Source of the DNA: Cryptomeria japonica
Taxonomy: Eukaryota; Streptophyta; Pinopsida; Cupressales; Cupressaceae
Assembly: GCF_030272615.1 (NCBI RefSeq)
Contig: NC_081411.1
Span: forward strand, 37,601,640 to 37,665,639
DNA: 64,000 nucleotides
Reading direction: 5' to 3'
Shown here: positions 47,557 through 59,590 of the stretch, piece by piece
Position numbering within the stretch: position 1 is the first letter of the stretch
Layout: every line of letters begins with the position of its first letter
Translations under genes and position numbers: made by a program
Notes under the pieces: model-generated
Seen by the model: only the letters and a program-made list of their open reading frames with translations
Told to the model about the DNA's origin: nothing
Databases searched by the model: none

Positions 47557-48861
47557 ATGGGGGAATACACTTTAAATCAGACCATGTACTTACGACAAGT
47601 CATGAGTTCACCAAAAGAATATGGAAGACTACATCCTAACAAGAAAGTATCCATCATGGTACTCAAATTGGACCCTACTACCTTTCAAAGATGGGGCGAA
47701 CTGGAAGAGGAGGACTTATACAAAATGCTTTACAAAGACATTGAAGATGACACACAAGCTCACATCAGTCTACCATGTGAGAAATATGGCAAAGGCTTCA
47801 AGATTCTATAAAAATTCAGGTATGATGGAAAAAGCCCTCTTGGTTTACTAAAGGAAGGCATCATTGAACCTTTACAAGCTAAATTGACATTCAAAAAGGA
47901 ACGCTTGAAAGGACTTGGTTTCCTGACTTCCAAGGTCCACACTCAAAGGACAGAAGAAGCCTTACAAATCAAAGCTGCCAAAATTCAACAAGAGGATCGC
48001 TATTCCATAGACTCCAACGAATGGGAATGGGGTTCAGACAAGTCCTCCAGTGACTACAAGCTCATCGAGACATTCAGAGAGCCAGATGAACCCACAGAAG
48101 AAGAGGAATTTTATAAAAAGTTCAGAGTTGGTCAAGAAACAACCCATGAGGATTCCACACAGTCCTTGTCTCAAGGTTCCAGGTTGAAATCACATAGGAT
48201 GAGAACACCTATCCCAGAATGCGCTACTAGTGATGATAATGTGGATTCACTCGCGATCGAGACTGATGAGGAGAGTGCCATTGATGACCTCGATAATTAC
48301 CTTGACATACCCGAATATAACTGCATCTTCACTCTTCGCCCCACTAACTTCGAAGACATTGAAGGCCTTCCCCTTGTTCACCACCAACTCATTGACTGGG
48401 ATCATGAAGGACTTGCCCAGTTTGACACATTCCAAAATGATGAAGCTATTATTGACTATCTTGGCATACAAGATGATCTTCCCCTTAGGGACCATAAAGT
48501 GGGATACACTATAGAACTCAACAGCATGGCATATTTTGGTGAGGGTGTTGGACCTTCTAGTTGCAAAAATGTGAAAATAAGAACAAACCAAGGGTCTTAT
48601 GGAAAAAATTACATTGTGGTTCTGTTTGACCCCAAAAAAGTAAAAAGAAAGGATGTATCTGAGGGCGAAAACCTCTCTAAGGCACCCGAAGATGGAAGGC
48701 TCGATATTCTCCGAGCATCATATGAAGAAAAGTCATCCATGTTGGTAGAGGAGACTATCAAAACAAACATTGGTACTGAAGAGGTTCCACACAACATATT
48801 CCTGGCTAAATCGTTGACAGAGTCAGAAAGGTCAAAATTCATAAGTTTCTTCAAAGAATGA
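47557..48861 (+). pseudogene. G2 protease-RT spacer, with 325-codon open frame
   Basis: Open frames 47557-47811 and 47884-48861. The longer one is acidic (EPDEPTEEEEFYKK, SDDNVDSLAIETDEES) and ends in SLTESERSKFISFFKE, the usual run-up to reverse transcriptase in this lineage. A TGA at 48859 replaces the Trp expected before QINFAWSY. No catalytic motifs; it is probably the pol connector. Confidence 0.65.
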
Positions 48862-49980
48862 CAAATCAACTTTGCATGGTCATACACTGATATGCCTAGA
48901 TTAGATCTGGATTTGGTAATGCATCATTTGATAGTCAAACTGGGGGCAAAACTAGTGAAATAAGGATCGCATCCGAGGATCAACACAAAACATCATTCAC
49001 TTGTCCTTCGAGAACTTTTTGCTAGAATGTCATGCCCTTCGGGCTAAAAAATGCAGGTGCTACATATCAAAGAGCCATGACTACTATCTTTCATGATCTC
49101 ATGCATGTAACCGTGGAAGATTATGTCGAAGACCTCTTGGGCAAATCAATAGACAAAAATACACATTTGGACATACTTTTAGTCATCTTTCATCAGTTGG
49201 AAAAATACAAAGTAAGATTAAACCCCAAGAAATGTGTCTTTGGAGTAACCTCCAGGAAACTCCTAGGATTCATTGTATCCAAAAGAGGAATTGAAGCTGA
49301 TCTAGCAAAAGTCAAGGCCATCTTGGAGATGCAACCACAAAGAAATATCAGTCAACTTCAATCTTTACAAGGGAGACTCCAGTCCATACGAAGATTCATA
49401 GCACAACTTGCAGATAAGTGTAATCCTTTTCAACACTTGCTACATAAAAGCATCAAATTCAAATGGGATGATAACTGTCAACAGGCTTTCCAAACGCTCA
49501 AAGATTATCTTCTAAATCCGCCAGTTCTAATGCCACCAGTTCCAGATCAACCTCTATTACTATACATATTAGCTACTCCAACAGCACTGGGGGCACTCTT
49601 AGCACAACAAGTTGCTGAGGGAAAAGAAAAGGTAGTATACTATATCAGTCGCACATTGGTGGGATATGAGCTAAACTACACACCAATTGAGCGTGCATGT
49701 CTCACCGTGGTCTTTGCTTTGCAGAAATTATGACATTACATGCTCACTCATAAGACCAAGTTGGTTGCAAGGATAGATCCATTGAAATACCTTCTCAATA
49801 AATCAACACTTACTGGGCGACTGGCCAAATGGGTAATGATCTTGAGTGAATTCGACATCGAGTATGTGGATAGAAAAGCAATAAAAGGACAAGCCATCAC
49901 AGATCAATTAGCAGACACTCTCATGATTGATGATGTCCCTCTAAGTTCAGAATTTCTAGATGAATCCATTTTAACAATGT
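48862..49980 (+). pseudogene. G2 reverse transcriptase (internally deleted) and RNase H
   Basis: The entry motif INFAWSYTDMP (48870) is followed after about 90 bp by EDQHKT and MPFGLKNAGATYQRAM (49032). The fingers and motif A, with the first catalytic Asp, are therefore missing; the junction is near 48962-48972. Motif YVDD reads YVED at 49122-49133. Next come the connection and RT-type RNase H (GALLAQQVAEGKEKVVYYISRTL, split here as seen at 49590-49660; then IERACLTVVFALQKL). A stop follows at 49731. The enzyme cannot be active. Confidence 0.82.
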
Positions 49981-49984
49981 CACA

Positions 49985-50604
49985 TGCAAAGCCATGGCAA
50001 CTATACTTCGACAGCTCATACACACATCATGGGGCAGGAGTTGGCATCCTCTTGATAAATCCTCAAGGGGATTCTATACCAAAATCATACCACTTATCAT
50101 TTCCTTGCACTAACAATATAGCGGAATATGAGGCATTAACAACTGGATTGCGGATCGCAGTTCAGTGTAAGATCCAAGCACTTCATGTTTTTGGGGACTC
50201 TCAACTTGTCATCCGTCAAGCAACTGATGATTACCAAACAAAAGATGAAAAATTAATGCCTTACAAACAAATGGTGGATGACCTGAAACAACACTTCACA
50301 AAGATAGATTTTGAGTAGATACCAAGAGAGCAGAATCGTGCCGCAGATGCCATGGCTACAATTGCTTCACTGATCAATCTACCTCCAAATGAGACCCACT
50401 ATGAGTTCTTGGTGAATAACCTTCTGGTTCCTTCATATGAGATCATTCCTACGGAGATGATATGTGTCGTTAGTCCTAAGTCCCAATTATATGGTTCCAT
50501 TTTCACATACCTTCGTGACAATACCCTACCTCCTGATCTATCAAATAACCAATGTCACACTTTCATTCGCCAATCCTCTCGATATGTCATTTTAGCTGAT
50601 ATCT
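49985..50604 (+). pseudogene. G2 second (archaeal-type) RNase H and linker to integrase
   Basis: All four acidic catalytic positions of RNase HI can be placed: Asp in WQLYFDSSY (49993), Glu in NNIAEYEAL (about 50120), Asp in FGDSQLVI (about 50195) and Asp in NRAADAMAT (about 50335). A TAG at 50316 breaks the frame. A second RNase H between the first one and integrase is the known hallmark of the Tat lineage. The linker to integrase follows (50352-50604). Confidence 0.85.
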
Positions 50605-51743
50605 TATACCAGTGAGGTCTAGATGGCACTCTTCTTAGATGTTTAGAAAGTGATGAAGCTCAGATTGCGTTACGTGAAGTGCATGAAGGGATATGTGGTC
50701 CACATGCTAGTGGTCCTACCTTGGCCAAGAAACTCATCAGGACTGGATATTACTGGCCCAATATGGAAAAAGACTCATATTAGTTTGTCAAGAAATGTAA
50801 GCAATTTTAAATTCATGGAGACCTCATACATGCACCAGCACAAGAACTACAACCAATTGCGTCTCCTTAGCCCATTTGTCAGTGGGGACTCGATCTCATA
50901 GGCAAGATTCACCCTCCTTCTTTCAATGGTCATAAATTCATTATCACTACCATAGAGTATTTCACAAAATGGATTGAAGCTATGCCTCTCACACAAGTCA
51001 CTGGAAAACAAATTGCTACGTTCATCCTCAACTATATCATTTGCCGATACGGTATTCCTATTTCCATTATCACTGATAACGGGCGCCCCTTTAAAAATCA
51101 GGATGTTCATGAACTCTATGACCGGTTCCATATTTCCCATCATTTCTCCACACCATATTACCCCCAAGGTAATGGCCAAGCTGAGGCGTCTAATAAAACA
51201 ATCCTTAAAATCCTAAAGAAGACAGTCGACGATGCTGGCCGTAATTGGCATATCCAACTTAATCCTGCACTTTGGGCCTACCACACAAGTGTCCACACAC
51301 CTACAGGAGCTACACCTTATTCACTTGTCTATGGAACTGAAGCCATCTTGCCTATTGAGGTTGAGTTACCCTCTTTATGGGTCTCTTTACAAAACATTAT
51401 CAGTGATGAAGACTATAGGGTCTCTCACTTACAAGAACTGGAACTATTGGATGAACGAAGACAAACTGCTTTTAATCATCTCAAGGCTTACCAACAACGA
51501 ATGAATCGCAGCTACAACCACAAAGTCAAGCCTCGCACATTTGAGGTAGGTGACTTGGTTCTTAGAGAAAACCCCAAAAATCAGCAAGACAGAGAGAAGA
51601 AGGGCAAGTTTGAACCAAATTGGCTTGGTCTTTACATCATAACAGCAACATATGGATCTGGGGCATATGAACTCTCAACTACAGAAGGTGAACCTTTGGA
51701 GGATCCTATCAATAGCATGCACCTTTGCAGGTTTTACGCATAG
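50605..51743 (+). pseudogene. G2 integrase
   Basis: Zinc finger: VHEGICGPHASG (about 50680) gives the two His, but stops interrupt the CxxC part (for example TAG at 50781). The catalytic triad is recognisable: Asp in WGLDLIGK (50885), Asp in ITDNGRPF (51073) and Glu in PQGNGQAEASNK (51165). The C-terminal domain KPRTFEVGDLVLRENP (51530) ends with HLCRFYA and TAG at 51741-51743. The 253-codon frame from 50982 covers the core and C-terminus. No chromodomain is visible. Confidence 0.88.
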
Positions 51744-53441
51744 CTCTTTAGAGTATCCTAATTCAAAAAATACAAAAAAATTCAAAAAATTTCAAAATAC
51801 AAAAAAACAATAAAACAATAAAACAAAAAATCGTTACTTGGTGAAAACCTAGCAAACAAGCGCCTTGTGACACAAAAAACATTGAAAAATCAAAAAAGTA
51901 AAGAGAAATAATTTCATCCAATGGTGAAAACCACTTCGGTGGCGCCCTGGGCAAGTACCATGGTGAAAACTGGGTCACCAATGCCATGCATAGAGACATT
52001 GCTCCTCCCTCCTTCAGGATTCACTTTCATCCTTTCACTTTGCACACACTCACAACCTATTCATTCATAATAAACTTACCCATTCCCATCTGGCTTGTTA
52101 TTGATCTACCCAAGATTGGTTTGCCATCCATAATAAACCTTCCCTTTTCACCTCCCTTTCCATCCATAATAAATTAGATCCTATCTGTGGCTAAAGCAAA
52201 TCCTACGTCTAGTGATGGGTGTGGAACTGAGAACATCACATGTTTCAAGGAGTATAGTTTCTTCCAGCTTCCTTTAGTCTATCTATGCACAATCTATAAT
52301 AAAGCGGCATCTGCATTATAGATCCGCAATAAAGTTTCACCTTCTCTGCAATAAAGTATCAATTTCATGGATTCAGTCAGTTTAAGATGAGATACAGCAG
52401 CAACAATGGGCTTCAACAAAATCAAATCTTTCAATAGACTCAGACAACATATGGTTCCATGCTATCTATCATTTTTGTGAAAGTAAACATTGTGACCACA
52501 ATCAAATAAGACTTATACAAGTGACAAGAGACACTAGACTTGAAGACTACAGTGGATGTTGGTGTCGAGTCTTGGTTTTCTTTTGATTTCATCTTTTTTG
52601 GTGACATGTCTTTTAACTTTTCCGGGATGTCTTTGACTAGAGATTCTATCTCCAGGATGTCTTTGACTAGAAAGGCAAGGATGGGGTATCGTCACCTATT
52701 TGTATTTGCTGTCTGTGGATTGTCTCTTAGTAATGCTATGACTTGTCCAAGGATATGAGGACACTGTGAGTCTAGTGTGAACTGGGGCATTCCTTGTTTG
52801 TGACTGTCTTATCTCCATGCAAACGGGTACAATGACTTTCTGGGTCAAACATATGCCTCAATTATCAATGATGATAATGCACAAGAAGCTCTTTCACTTT
52901 CATATCTTATATCTTTCATCCCCCTTTCTTGATTGACTTCCATCATCCCTCTCGAGTCTGTGTAGCCTACTATCACGTGACTAAGTATAATGACACACCA
53001 AAAACATTTGCATTTCATTGCACCTGTATTACCACATATAAGCATTTCATACATGCATATAGATATCACAATTGCATCACATCCTGCACATAACACATAT
53101 TAGTAATCTTACATTCTCATCATGTAAATATTTATTTGCATTATCATACTCATTGGCATTTCATACATTCACATTTGCATTGGCATAATATTTTAAAACA
53201 TAAAAGAACAAAAATATTGCATTGCATCATATACATATTTGCATCCATATCATAACCATCACATAATAACATCTCATCACATAGGTACACATGTATATAG
53301 CTACTGCAAAGATGAATCATCTCATATATATAATCAACAGTGTCATGATACAATGATGTCAAATATCATATGCCTACAATCACCTGAAGGTGTCTACATC
53401 ATCATACAAAAATGGTACAATACTGATACATAGGGAGCCCT
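51744..53441. other. G2 3' non-coding region between integrase and PMD
   Basis: No gene. It is homologous to 17809-19422 of G1 in inverse orientation. It contains poly-A-rich text just after integrase and a gcatttcata/gcatcata word-rich stretch at 53010-53350. Confidence 0.6.
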
Positions 53442-55407
53442 CTACGGCTATGATGAACTCCCTCCCTAGAGCCGCCTGACCTTGATGGAATCTGAGCCCC
53501 TGAAGGACCCGCCCTAGGATCATCCCTCCTGTCCCCTCTATCTGGTGGTGGTGGAGAACCCATAACCCCACCACTAGACGCCTGTCTCCTCTAGCTCCCT
53601 CCCGTAGCTGTCGTTGTCCACGATGGTCTATGGAAGCTCCTCGCCCACTGATCGGCTGGCACTGCACCATAATAGAGGTCTCGCCAGTAGGCAATCTCCT
53701 CCCCTGCCCACAGAACATAGGCATATCTAGACCCTGTGTCCTCTACTGCCTATCTCCCAGCCCTCAGTGCTATCTCAGCCTCTATGTAGCGCTGAATGGC
53801 CTAGTCTCACTCTCACTCAGTATCTTTGAGCCGCCTCCTGAGCCTATCCCTCTCCCTCTCCAGGTCCTGGATCTCATTTGCCTATCCCTGGTAGATCTCC
53901 GTCAGCTCCGTCAACTCATCCTCCTCTACCTCAGTCCCCTGTGGCTCCCCTTGTACAGATGCCTGCCCCTGTGCCTGTATCTATGCTGGTGCCTGTATTG
54001 GTACCTGTCCCTGTATCTATCCCTGTACCTGCACCTACCTAGGACCCTGTGCTGCTAGCACCTTTAGCGGTAATCCACCGCGACCCCTCACCACCTGAGC
54101 CTGTCTCTCCTCTCCACCCTCCCTTTGCGGTGCAACCCTCCTCTCTCCAACTGCTCCTTTCCTCCTCCATTGGCCTCTGCCCCCATCGGCTCCATCATCA
54201 TCATCATCCCCACCACCATCTCCCTCTAATAGCTCTCCTGGATCCGTCAGGCGTGGGAATGGATGTTTGGCCTAGTATGTTGTGTACTCGGCATCCATGT
54301 CGACATCCTTGATCTCCGGCCACATGTCCCAGGGTAGGGGAATCATCTCTACAAGCTATGTAACTGCCTGATCATATGATAATAGGGGCCCAAACTGCGC
54401 CTAATCTCTAACAGTCCGTGCATACATCCCTGAACCCCGTGGCATCTGCTGAATCCTACGAAACTACCTACCCACCCTATCCACTAGCTACCTCTCCAGC
54501 ACATAGGGCATCCACCCAATCAGGTACCTGCTCTGAAAAGTGTAAGGAAGCTCTACCGCATCATCCTCCCACTGCTCACATCCCAGGTATGGCCTCCATA
54601 TGACCACATCAATATCATCTATCACCTGCCGCTAGTGCTCTAACCTGCCAATCTGTGGCTGTGAGGTGATCATGTCGTACAAGTGAACAAAATTGCGCCC
54701 GTGACCTTTGTCTCTGAAATGTATCGGTCTTGTCACTGGCAGATGCTCATAAGCCCACACCTGCAACAATGTCACCCTGCAACCCAATCCCACTGACCTG
54801 TGGTACACAAACTAATGCAACTCATAGTACAGGTGTGCTAGCACACACGGTCCCTAGGCATATCTGGTGTGCTGTGTCACCAATGTCTCCAATGCTCCTC
54901 CCTAGCCTACAACCAACCCTCGTGTCGCTCTATCAGGACACAGGAACCCACTGATCGCTCCTCCTATCACTGCTGTAGTGCTAATTCTGTAGTAGTCATG
55001 GTGTCCCAAGCCACATGCCTTACCCTCATCTCCAATCTTGGGTCCCGGAACACTCATCTCAGGGCCTCCCTGTCTCTATCTCGATCTCGATCATAGGGAA
55101 TTAGCTCCCCATCGATCGATATCCTCAAAATCCTGTATACATCCTCTAGGGTGACTGTCATCTCACCCATCAGCAAATGAAACGTAGATGTCTCAGAGTG
55201 CCATCTCTCTGCCAGTGCAGTTAGCAGTCCCATGGTCGCCTGAAACTTAGGCACATACAGAACATGTCTCAGACCCATAGCCTCAATAGTAGCTCGGTCC
55301 TTGAATGTCAACTCAGGTCGCAATCTCTATGTCGATGGGAATCTCTCCCGTGACTCCAACATTAGCAAATACTCCTGCAGTCAAGCAAATCAATCATGTC
55401 AGTCATA

Positions 55408-55735
55408 GTGGCATTCACTGTTCATCACAAAATGCTACTTTTTTATCTAAATGCATATGGTATTCTATCCTAGTGACACTCATTGTTCATCACAAAGTGT
55501 TGCTATCTATCCTCGTGACACTCACAGTTCATCACAAAGTGTTGCTATCTATCCTAGTGGTACTCCTTATTCATCACAAAGTACTACGTGTTATGCACTC
55601 CCTGTTCATCACAAAGTGCTGCTCACATTCACACTCCCTGTTCATCACAAAGTGCTGCTCATATTTTAGTACTCACTGTTCATCACAAAGTACTCTATCT
55701 TGGTACTTATTGTTCATCACAAAGTGCCTTGATCT
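55408..55735 (-). repeat. Minisatellite in PMD intron (G2), eight units
   Basis: The core gttcatcacaaagtg (plus strand) occurs eight times with variable spacers of 20-35 bp. It is the reverse complement of the G1 array and lies at the same end of the intron. Confidence 0.9.
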
Positions 55736-55839
55736 ATTCTAGTCTTCTCTAGAGGACCTGCTCGAGTGTATCCTCTCAGCATCTTATCCAATCGACAGCG
55801 TATGTTCATCATAGAACTATTGATTTGACCTAGAAGACA

Positions 55840-56070
55840 CAAATGTGCTTGAAGACTGCATAAACGCGCCTATTTTACATAGTTGTTCTTGAAAGACACA
55901 GAAGTTCCTATGCTCTACACAGATGCGTCTGGGCAACACAGATGTTCCTCTTTGGCATAGACGCGCCTCCACATCATACACGTGATCGCATTCATCACAG
56001 ATGTGTTTTTTGACACAGACGCACCTGGCACAAACACAGACGTGCCTGGCACCAACGCAGACACGCCTGG
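55840..56070 (-). repeat. GCGTCTGTG-type cluster in PMD intron (G2)
   Basis: Plus-strand words such as cacagatgcgtctgg (55918) and cacagacgcacctgg (56015) recur. In gene orientation they read GCGTCTGTG, as in G1. Confidence 0.65.
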
Positions 56071-56342
56071 ATGTTTTTTGATATTTTTGGGACCCTATTC
56101 TAAGTGCATTTATTACCCTATCTACCATGCATTAATGACAACGATAAATGCATTGAAGTACGAGACAGTTTGGTGGTACTTACCGGCTCTCCTGTCTCTG
56201 CTGGCCTCTAGAATCGACGAACGTGGTCGAATCTGTGAATGAAGGCCATCACTGCTGACTGCTGTTGCTCTATTCTCGCTCTGCACTCTGATCTCTTAGA
56301 TGTGTGGATGACAATGAGGATGTATTTTCCCCCGTGGTCTAT

Positions 56343-56348
56343 CTTATA
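56343..56348 (-). promoter_or_regulatory. TATA box of antisense PMD gene in G2
   Basis: Minus strand TATAAG, about 95 bp upstream of the PMD ATG, embedded in sequence homologous to the G1 promoter (tctataa.atagacca). Confidence 0.55.
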
Positions 56349-56580
56349 GACTACCCTAGCCCTAGCCCTCGTGTCTTGAGTCGGTCTTCTTTATCCTGTG
56401 ACTCTGTCACTTTATCCGGTCAGTCCATTCTAGCCTTTCTTTCTTATCGAGAGGTTGTCTGCAATCTTTCCAGCCATTTTTCATCCAATCTCTCAAGGGG
56501 GCATATCATTCCCATCTTGGGGCAACTCTGTATCAGTTCATCTTAACTTCTTTGAAACAACGCGACAAGCCGCATTGTCT

Positions 56581-56595
56581 CAAAGAGGGGCAAAA
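56581..56595 (+). other. G2 polypurine tract
   Basis: caaagaggggcaaaa directly before the 3' LTR. Confidence 0.9.
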
Positions 56596-57376
56596 TGTAG
56601 ACACCCAAAATTGTCCAGTCTAATTAAATAAATATTTTATTTATTTAATTTTCTAAGCCTAATTCTTCTATTAATTAAATAAATCTTTATTTATTTAATT
56701 AATTCATTTATCCTCTTCTAGCCTTATTTCTCATTTAAATAAATACATTTATTTATTTAAATTATCCTTTTCCTAAATTAAATAAATATCTTATTTATTT
56801 AATTTATCTCACTTCTTCTATTAATTAAATAAATCTTTATTTATTTAATTAATTCATTAGCCTTTTCTACTCATGACACATGTCATTCATCTCTTAATTC
56901 ATACACTACCCACCCCTTTCATTATTTTATTATTTTCTTTACCTACCCTCTAATCATAGCCGACCTCCTTTTACACCTCTCAATCTTATCCCTCCATTTC
57001 ATATTGTGTCTTCTGTATAAGGAGATGCTTCCTTCATTATCAAACGCTAACTAATGAACTACTTGATCAATTGACTACACTACGATCCTACTTGCAACCA
57101 CATTCCGTTCTTTGTTGAGCTCTTGTGCACATAAAATCTGAGAGCAAATATATCAAGCAAGATCAATGGATATAGGAAAGATGGAGATCCAAACCCTATT
57201 GGACATGTGATGGTATAATCTTTGTGATTTCATTTGATTTGCATTGTCTTAGGTAATCTTCATATGTTATGGTGGATCTTTGGTGGATCTTTGTTGTTGT
57301 TAGGCTAGGGTTTTGTGGTTGAATTCATTTAGCCTTTCAATATCGTTATTATTGTTATCCATTTTCACCATATACA
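56596..57376 (+). repeat. G2 3' LTR
   Basis: 781 bp, followed by TSD ctatt. It is 11 bp longer than the 5' LTR because of a short tandem duplication of ggtggatcttt near 57281. Confidence 0.92.
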
Positions 57377-58018
57377 CTATTCAACATTTATTTTAGTATT
57401 TACGCTATTTCATTCAAGGTTAATTCCTAATTTGGTGTTTGACTTAGGCAAACCCCTATCCCCAACATATTTTCCTTTCTTTCTATCTATAGAAAAGAAG
57501 TGTGAAGTTGTACTTGGGAGGACTAATAGAGTTCATAGATATGAATAGGTTCAAATTTTAATGGCATAAAATTTAGAGGACCATGGCGAATTGATATTAC
57601 CTGGTCTTGAAAAATTTGCCCAAATTCCTGAGAATATGTTCCAAACATTTGATTTTGCCCAAATCAGGGTTGACGATTTAGGGGGATATCTGAAGGTTAC
57701 TATTTCTATCAGAATACTTCATTATCACTTATTTTGCCCTAACTTCAATCAATTCAATTCAATCCTTGGAAAGATGAAGTCAAACTCCCAATTCAAGGGA
57801 ATCTAATCATAATTCTTAGTCATTCCTTAGTAGAATTGAGACTAGATCTATTAGGTTCACCCCTCTTTTCCATTGTTTTGGTCAATATGGGATTGTTTGT
57901 GGTTTTATCATTGAAACCATAATTTTCAAATTTGAACCATTACACTACAAAAGATACCACTCAAATTGTGAGCAGTATATAAAAATCACTATCGAACAAC
58001 GAGACTAAAAATAGCCAA

Positions 58019-58030
58019 GCTCTTATACTA
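58019..58030 (-). other. Copia C decayed primer binding site
   Basis: Plus strand gctcttatacta against gctctgatacca in copies A and B. It lies about 19 bp from the LTR remnant that follows. Confidence 0.55.
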
Positions 58031-58048
58031 ACTAAAAGGATCCTCAGA

Positions 58049-58480
58049 TGTAGAAAATGCTTCCTAACACTTATCTAGTGGGGGAGATAGTGCAAATTTT
58101 CTTACAAATCTTAACTAATTCAAAAATAGAAACACATTCACAAGGAAATAATGAACATGCGTAAAGATATACAATAATGAACATAAAATATATTTTGGGG
58201 AAAACCCATTAGGGAGAAAAATTGCCATGCTCCAAAAGCATAATACTTTTAACCACTGAAATAAAAGTTACAATACAATAGCAATATGCTAATTCTTCAA
58301 CAAGACTCTCCAATAATCAATCTAGCAACTCTGTGAATCAATTTCAGCAGCATAACAGTCCACCTGCCAACATTACATAACTAATACTTTCCAAGACTAC
58401 CTTAGATAGAGAGATACAACAAAAAATGAAACTTCTAGATGAAGCAAGAGGATGGGGTCATGCAAAATATTTAGCCTTTA
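58049..58480 (-). repeat. Copia C LTR remnant
   Basis: Shows the same sequence order as the LTRs of the copia array: cttcctaacac, gcaaatttt, ggggaaaaccc, gggagaaaaa and ctccaaaagca. It is strongly diverged and its outer end could not be fixed. Confidence 0.65.
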
Positions 58481-59590
58481 TTTTTCAGCCATCGAAAACT
58501 ATGCAAATGACACATGTACATCTCCAAATGACTTCTCATACAAATCTCCAAAGTTGGGCACCCAAAATTTACTATTTTTGGGTATGACAAATGTTCTTAC
58601 ACATCTTACACATATCATAACTTACAACGCTTACATGTGTAAGAGAATATGTCATAACTAACTATTATTAGCTTATTTTCTTACAACATCTCATAACCCA
58701 ACTTGGGCCCCTACCTTCTCCATGCAGAAAGGTATCTCTTGCCACTTGTGCTATATGTCATAGAATCTATCATAGGCTATCATAACATGACACTTGTCAA
58801 GATCCTCAAAATGGAACACCTACCTCCACATGTACAACATATGTATCTTATAATCATTGTCAAGTAAGATGCCACTGAACCTATAAACAAAATCAATGTT
58901 AAAATCCTAGTATTAAAATTCATATAAATAGATCTAAGTTTTCATTAACTCGTCTATTCATAATTACATCAATCATCAAACAGATTCTTTTGGATAATTA
59001 ATCCTCACTTTTCATGTAATACAATCTCTGAAATTTTGATTCTCTTTAAAACTAATATATCTAAAAACGTTTTTACGGCCATCAAATTGGTGCCATTGAA
59101 AGGACCTTGGCAGACAAAAATGCTAACCCCAACATACGTCGAAAACCTTTTTTTTCAATTGCGTGACTATGGTGGAATGCATATTTTATTTAGTGTTTAT
59201 GACAGACGTAACAGATCATTGCGCTTTGGATTGTAGATTGAAGTATTTCCGTCCCACCTGTCCTGAGCTTTTGAAAGGAGACAATTTTTCACCGCGTTAT
59301 TACTCGATCACTACTCGTCATCTACGACAGGCCACAAATTGCTATATTTTAGAAAATAAGAACAAGAAAAGTGCCGTCTATCCAGGAGGTGGCGTGAGGC
59401 TCTATGTGAATTAAATACAAAAGTCACAACGGAAAATGCGCAGTCTATCCAGGAGGTGGCGTGAGCAAATATGAAGTTATGATTATTTAAACTATGTGCT
59501 ACCATCGAGGCTCTATGCGAATCAAATACAAAAGTTGGAACTATGCCAGGGAAGTTCTCTTGCCATCGACTTAAAATAAACTTTTATCGG
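58481..59590. other. Gene-free stretch with short direct repeats
   Basis: No gene. Two pairs of direct repeats: gtctatccaggaggtggcgt at about 59377 and 59440, and gaggctctatg(t/c)gaat(t/c)aaa at about 59396 and 59514. Open frames at 59036 and 59163 look incidental. Confidence 0.45.

Larger units (their letters stand above)
53442..56249 (-). pseudogene. Antisense plant mobile domain (PMD) gene in G2
   Basis: Same architecture as in G1. Exon 1 is 56249-56184 (22 codons, one TAG inside) with a GTAAGT donor. The intron is 56183-55375 (809 bp) with an intact CTGCAG acceptor. Exon 2 runs from 55374 to the probable stop at 53442-53444. The PMD block TFHL, GEMTVTLEDV, IDGEL is open in 55323-55054. 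Further downstream the frame is interrupted by stops and at least one indel, since the exon length is no longer a multiple of three. The C-terminal Ser/Pro tail is recognisable at 53470-53560. TATA box, exon 1 length, intron position and phase 0 all agree with G1, so the gene was captured before the two elements diverged. Confidence 0.8.
42671..57376 (+). mobile_element. Gypsy element G2 (Tat lineage)
   Basis: A plus-strand relative of G1 with TSD ctatt (42666-42670 and 57377-57381). Order: 5' LTR, 349 bp of foreign flank, truncated leader, leader ORF, gag, protease, spacer ORF, partial reverse transcriptase, RNase H, second archaeal-type RNase H, integrase, 3' region with antisense PMD gene, polypurine tract, 3' LTR. 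The dual RNase H places it in the Tat lineage. The primer site and about 1.45 kb of leader are missing. Many stops make it inactive. Confidence 0.92.
42000..57949 (+). mobile_element. LTR c of the solo-LTR family, split by G2
   Basis: Starts TGTAGCATCATAAATTG at 42000 and ends CACTACA at 57949; the parts are 42000-42670 and 57377-57949. It is homologous to LTRs a and b (ggttaattcc then ggcaaacccctatcc at 57419-57461). It interrupts copia C. No matching TSD remains. An additional copy of part of it lies at 43441-43789. Confidence 0.75.

Noticed and set aside
53630..54312. Plus-strand Pro/Leu/Ser-rich frames
   Set aside because: Shadows of the Gln-rich and acidic part of the minus-strand PMD exon in G2.
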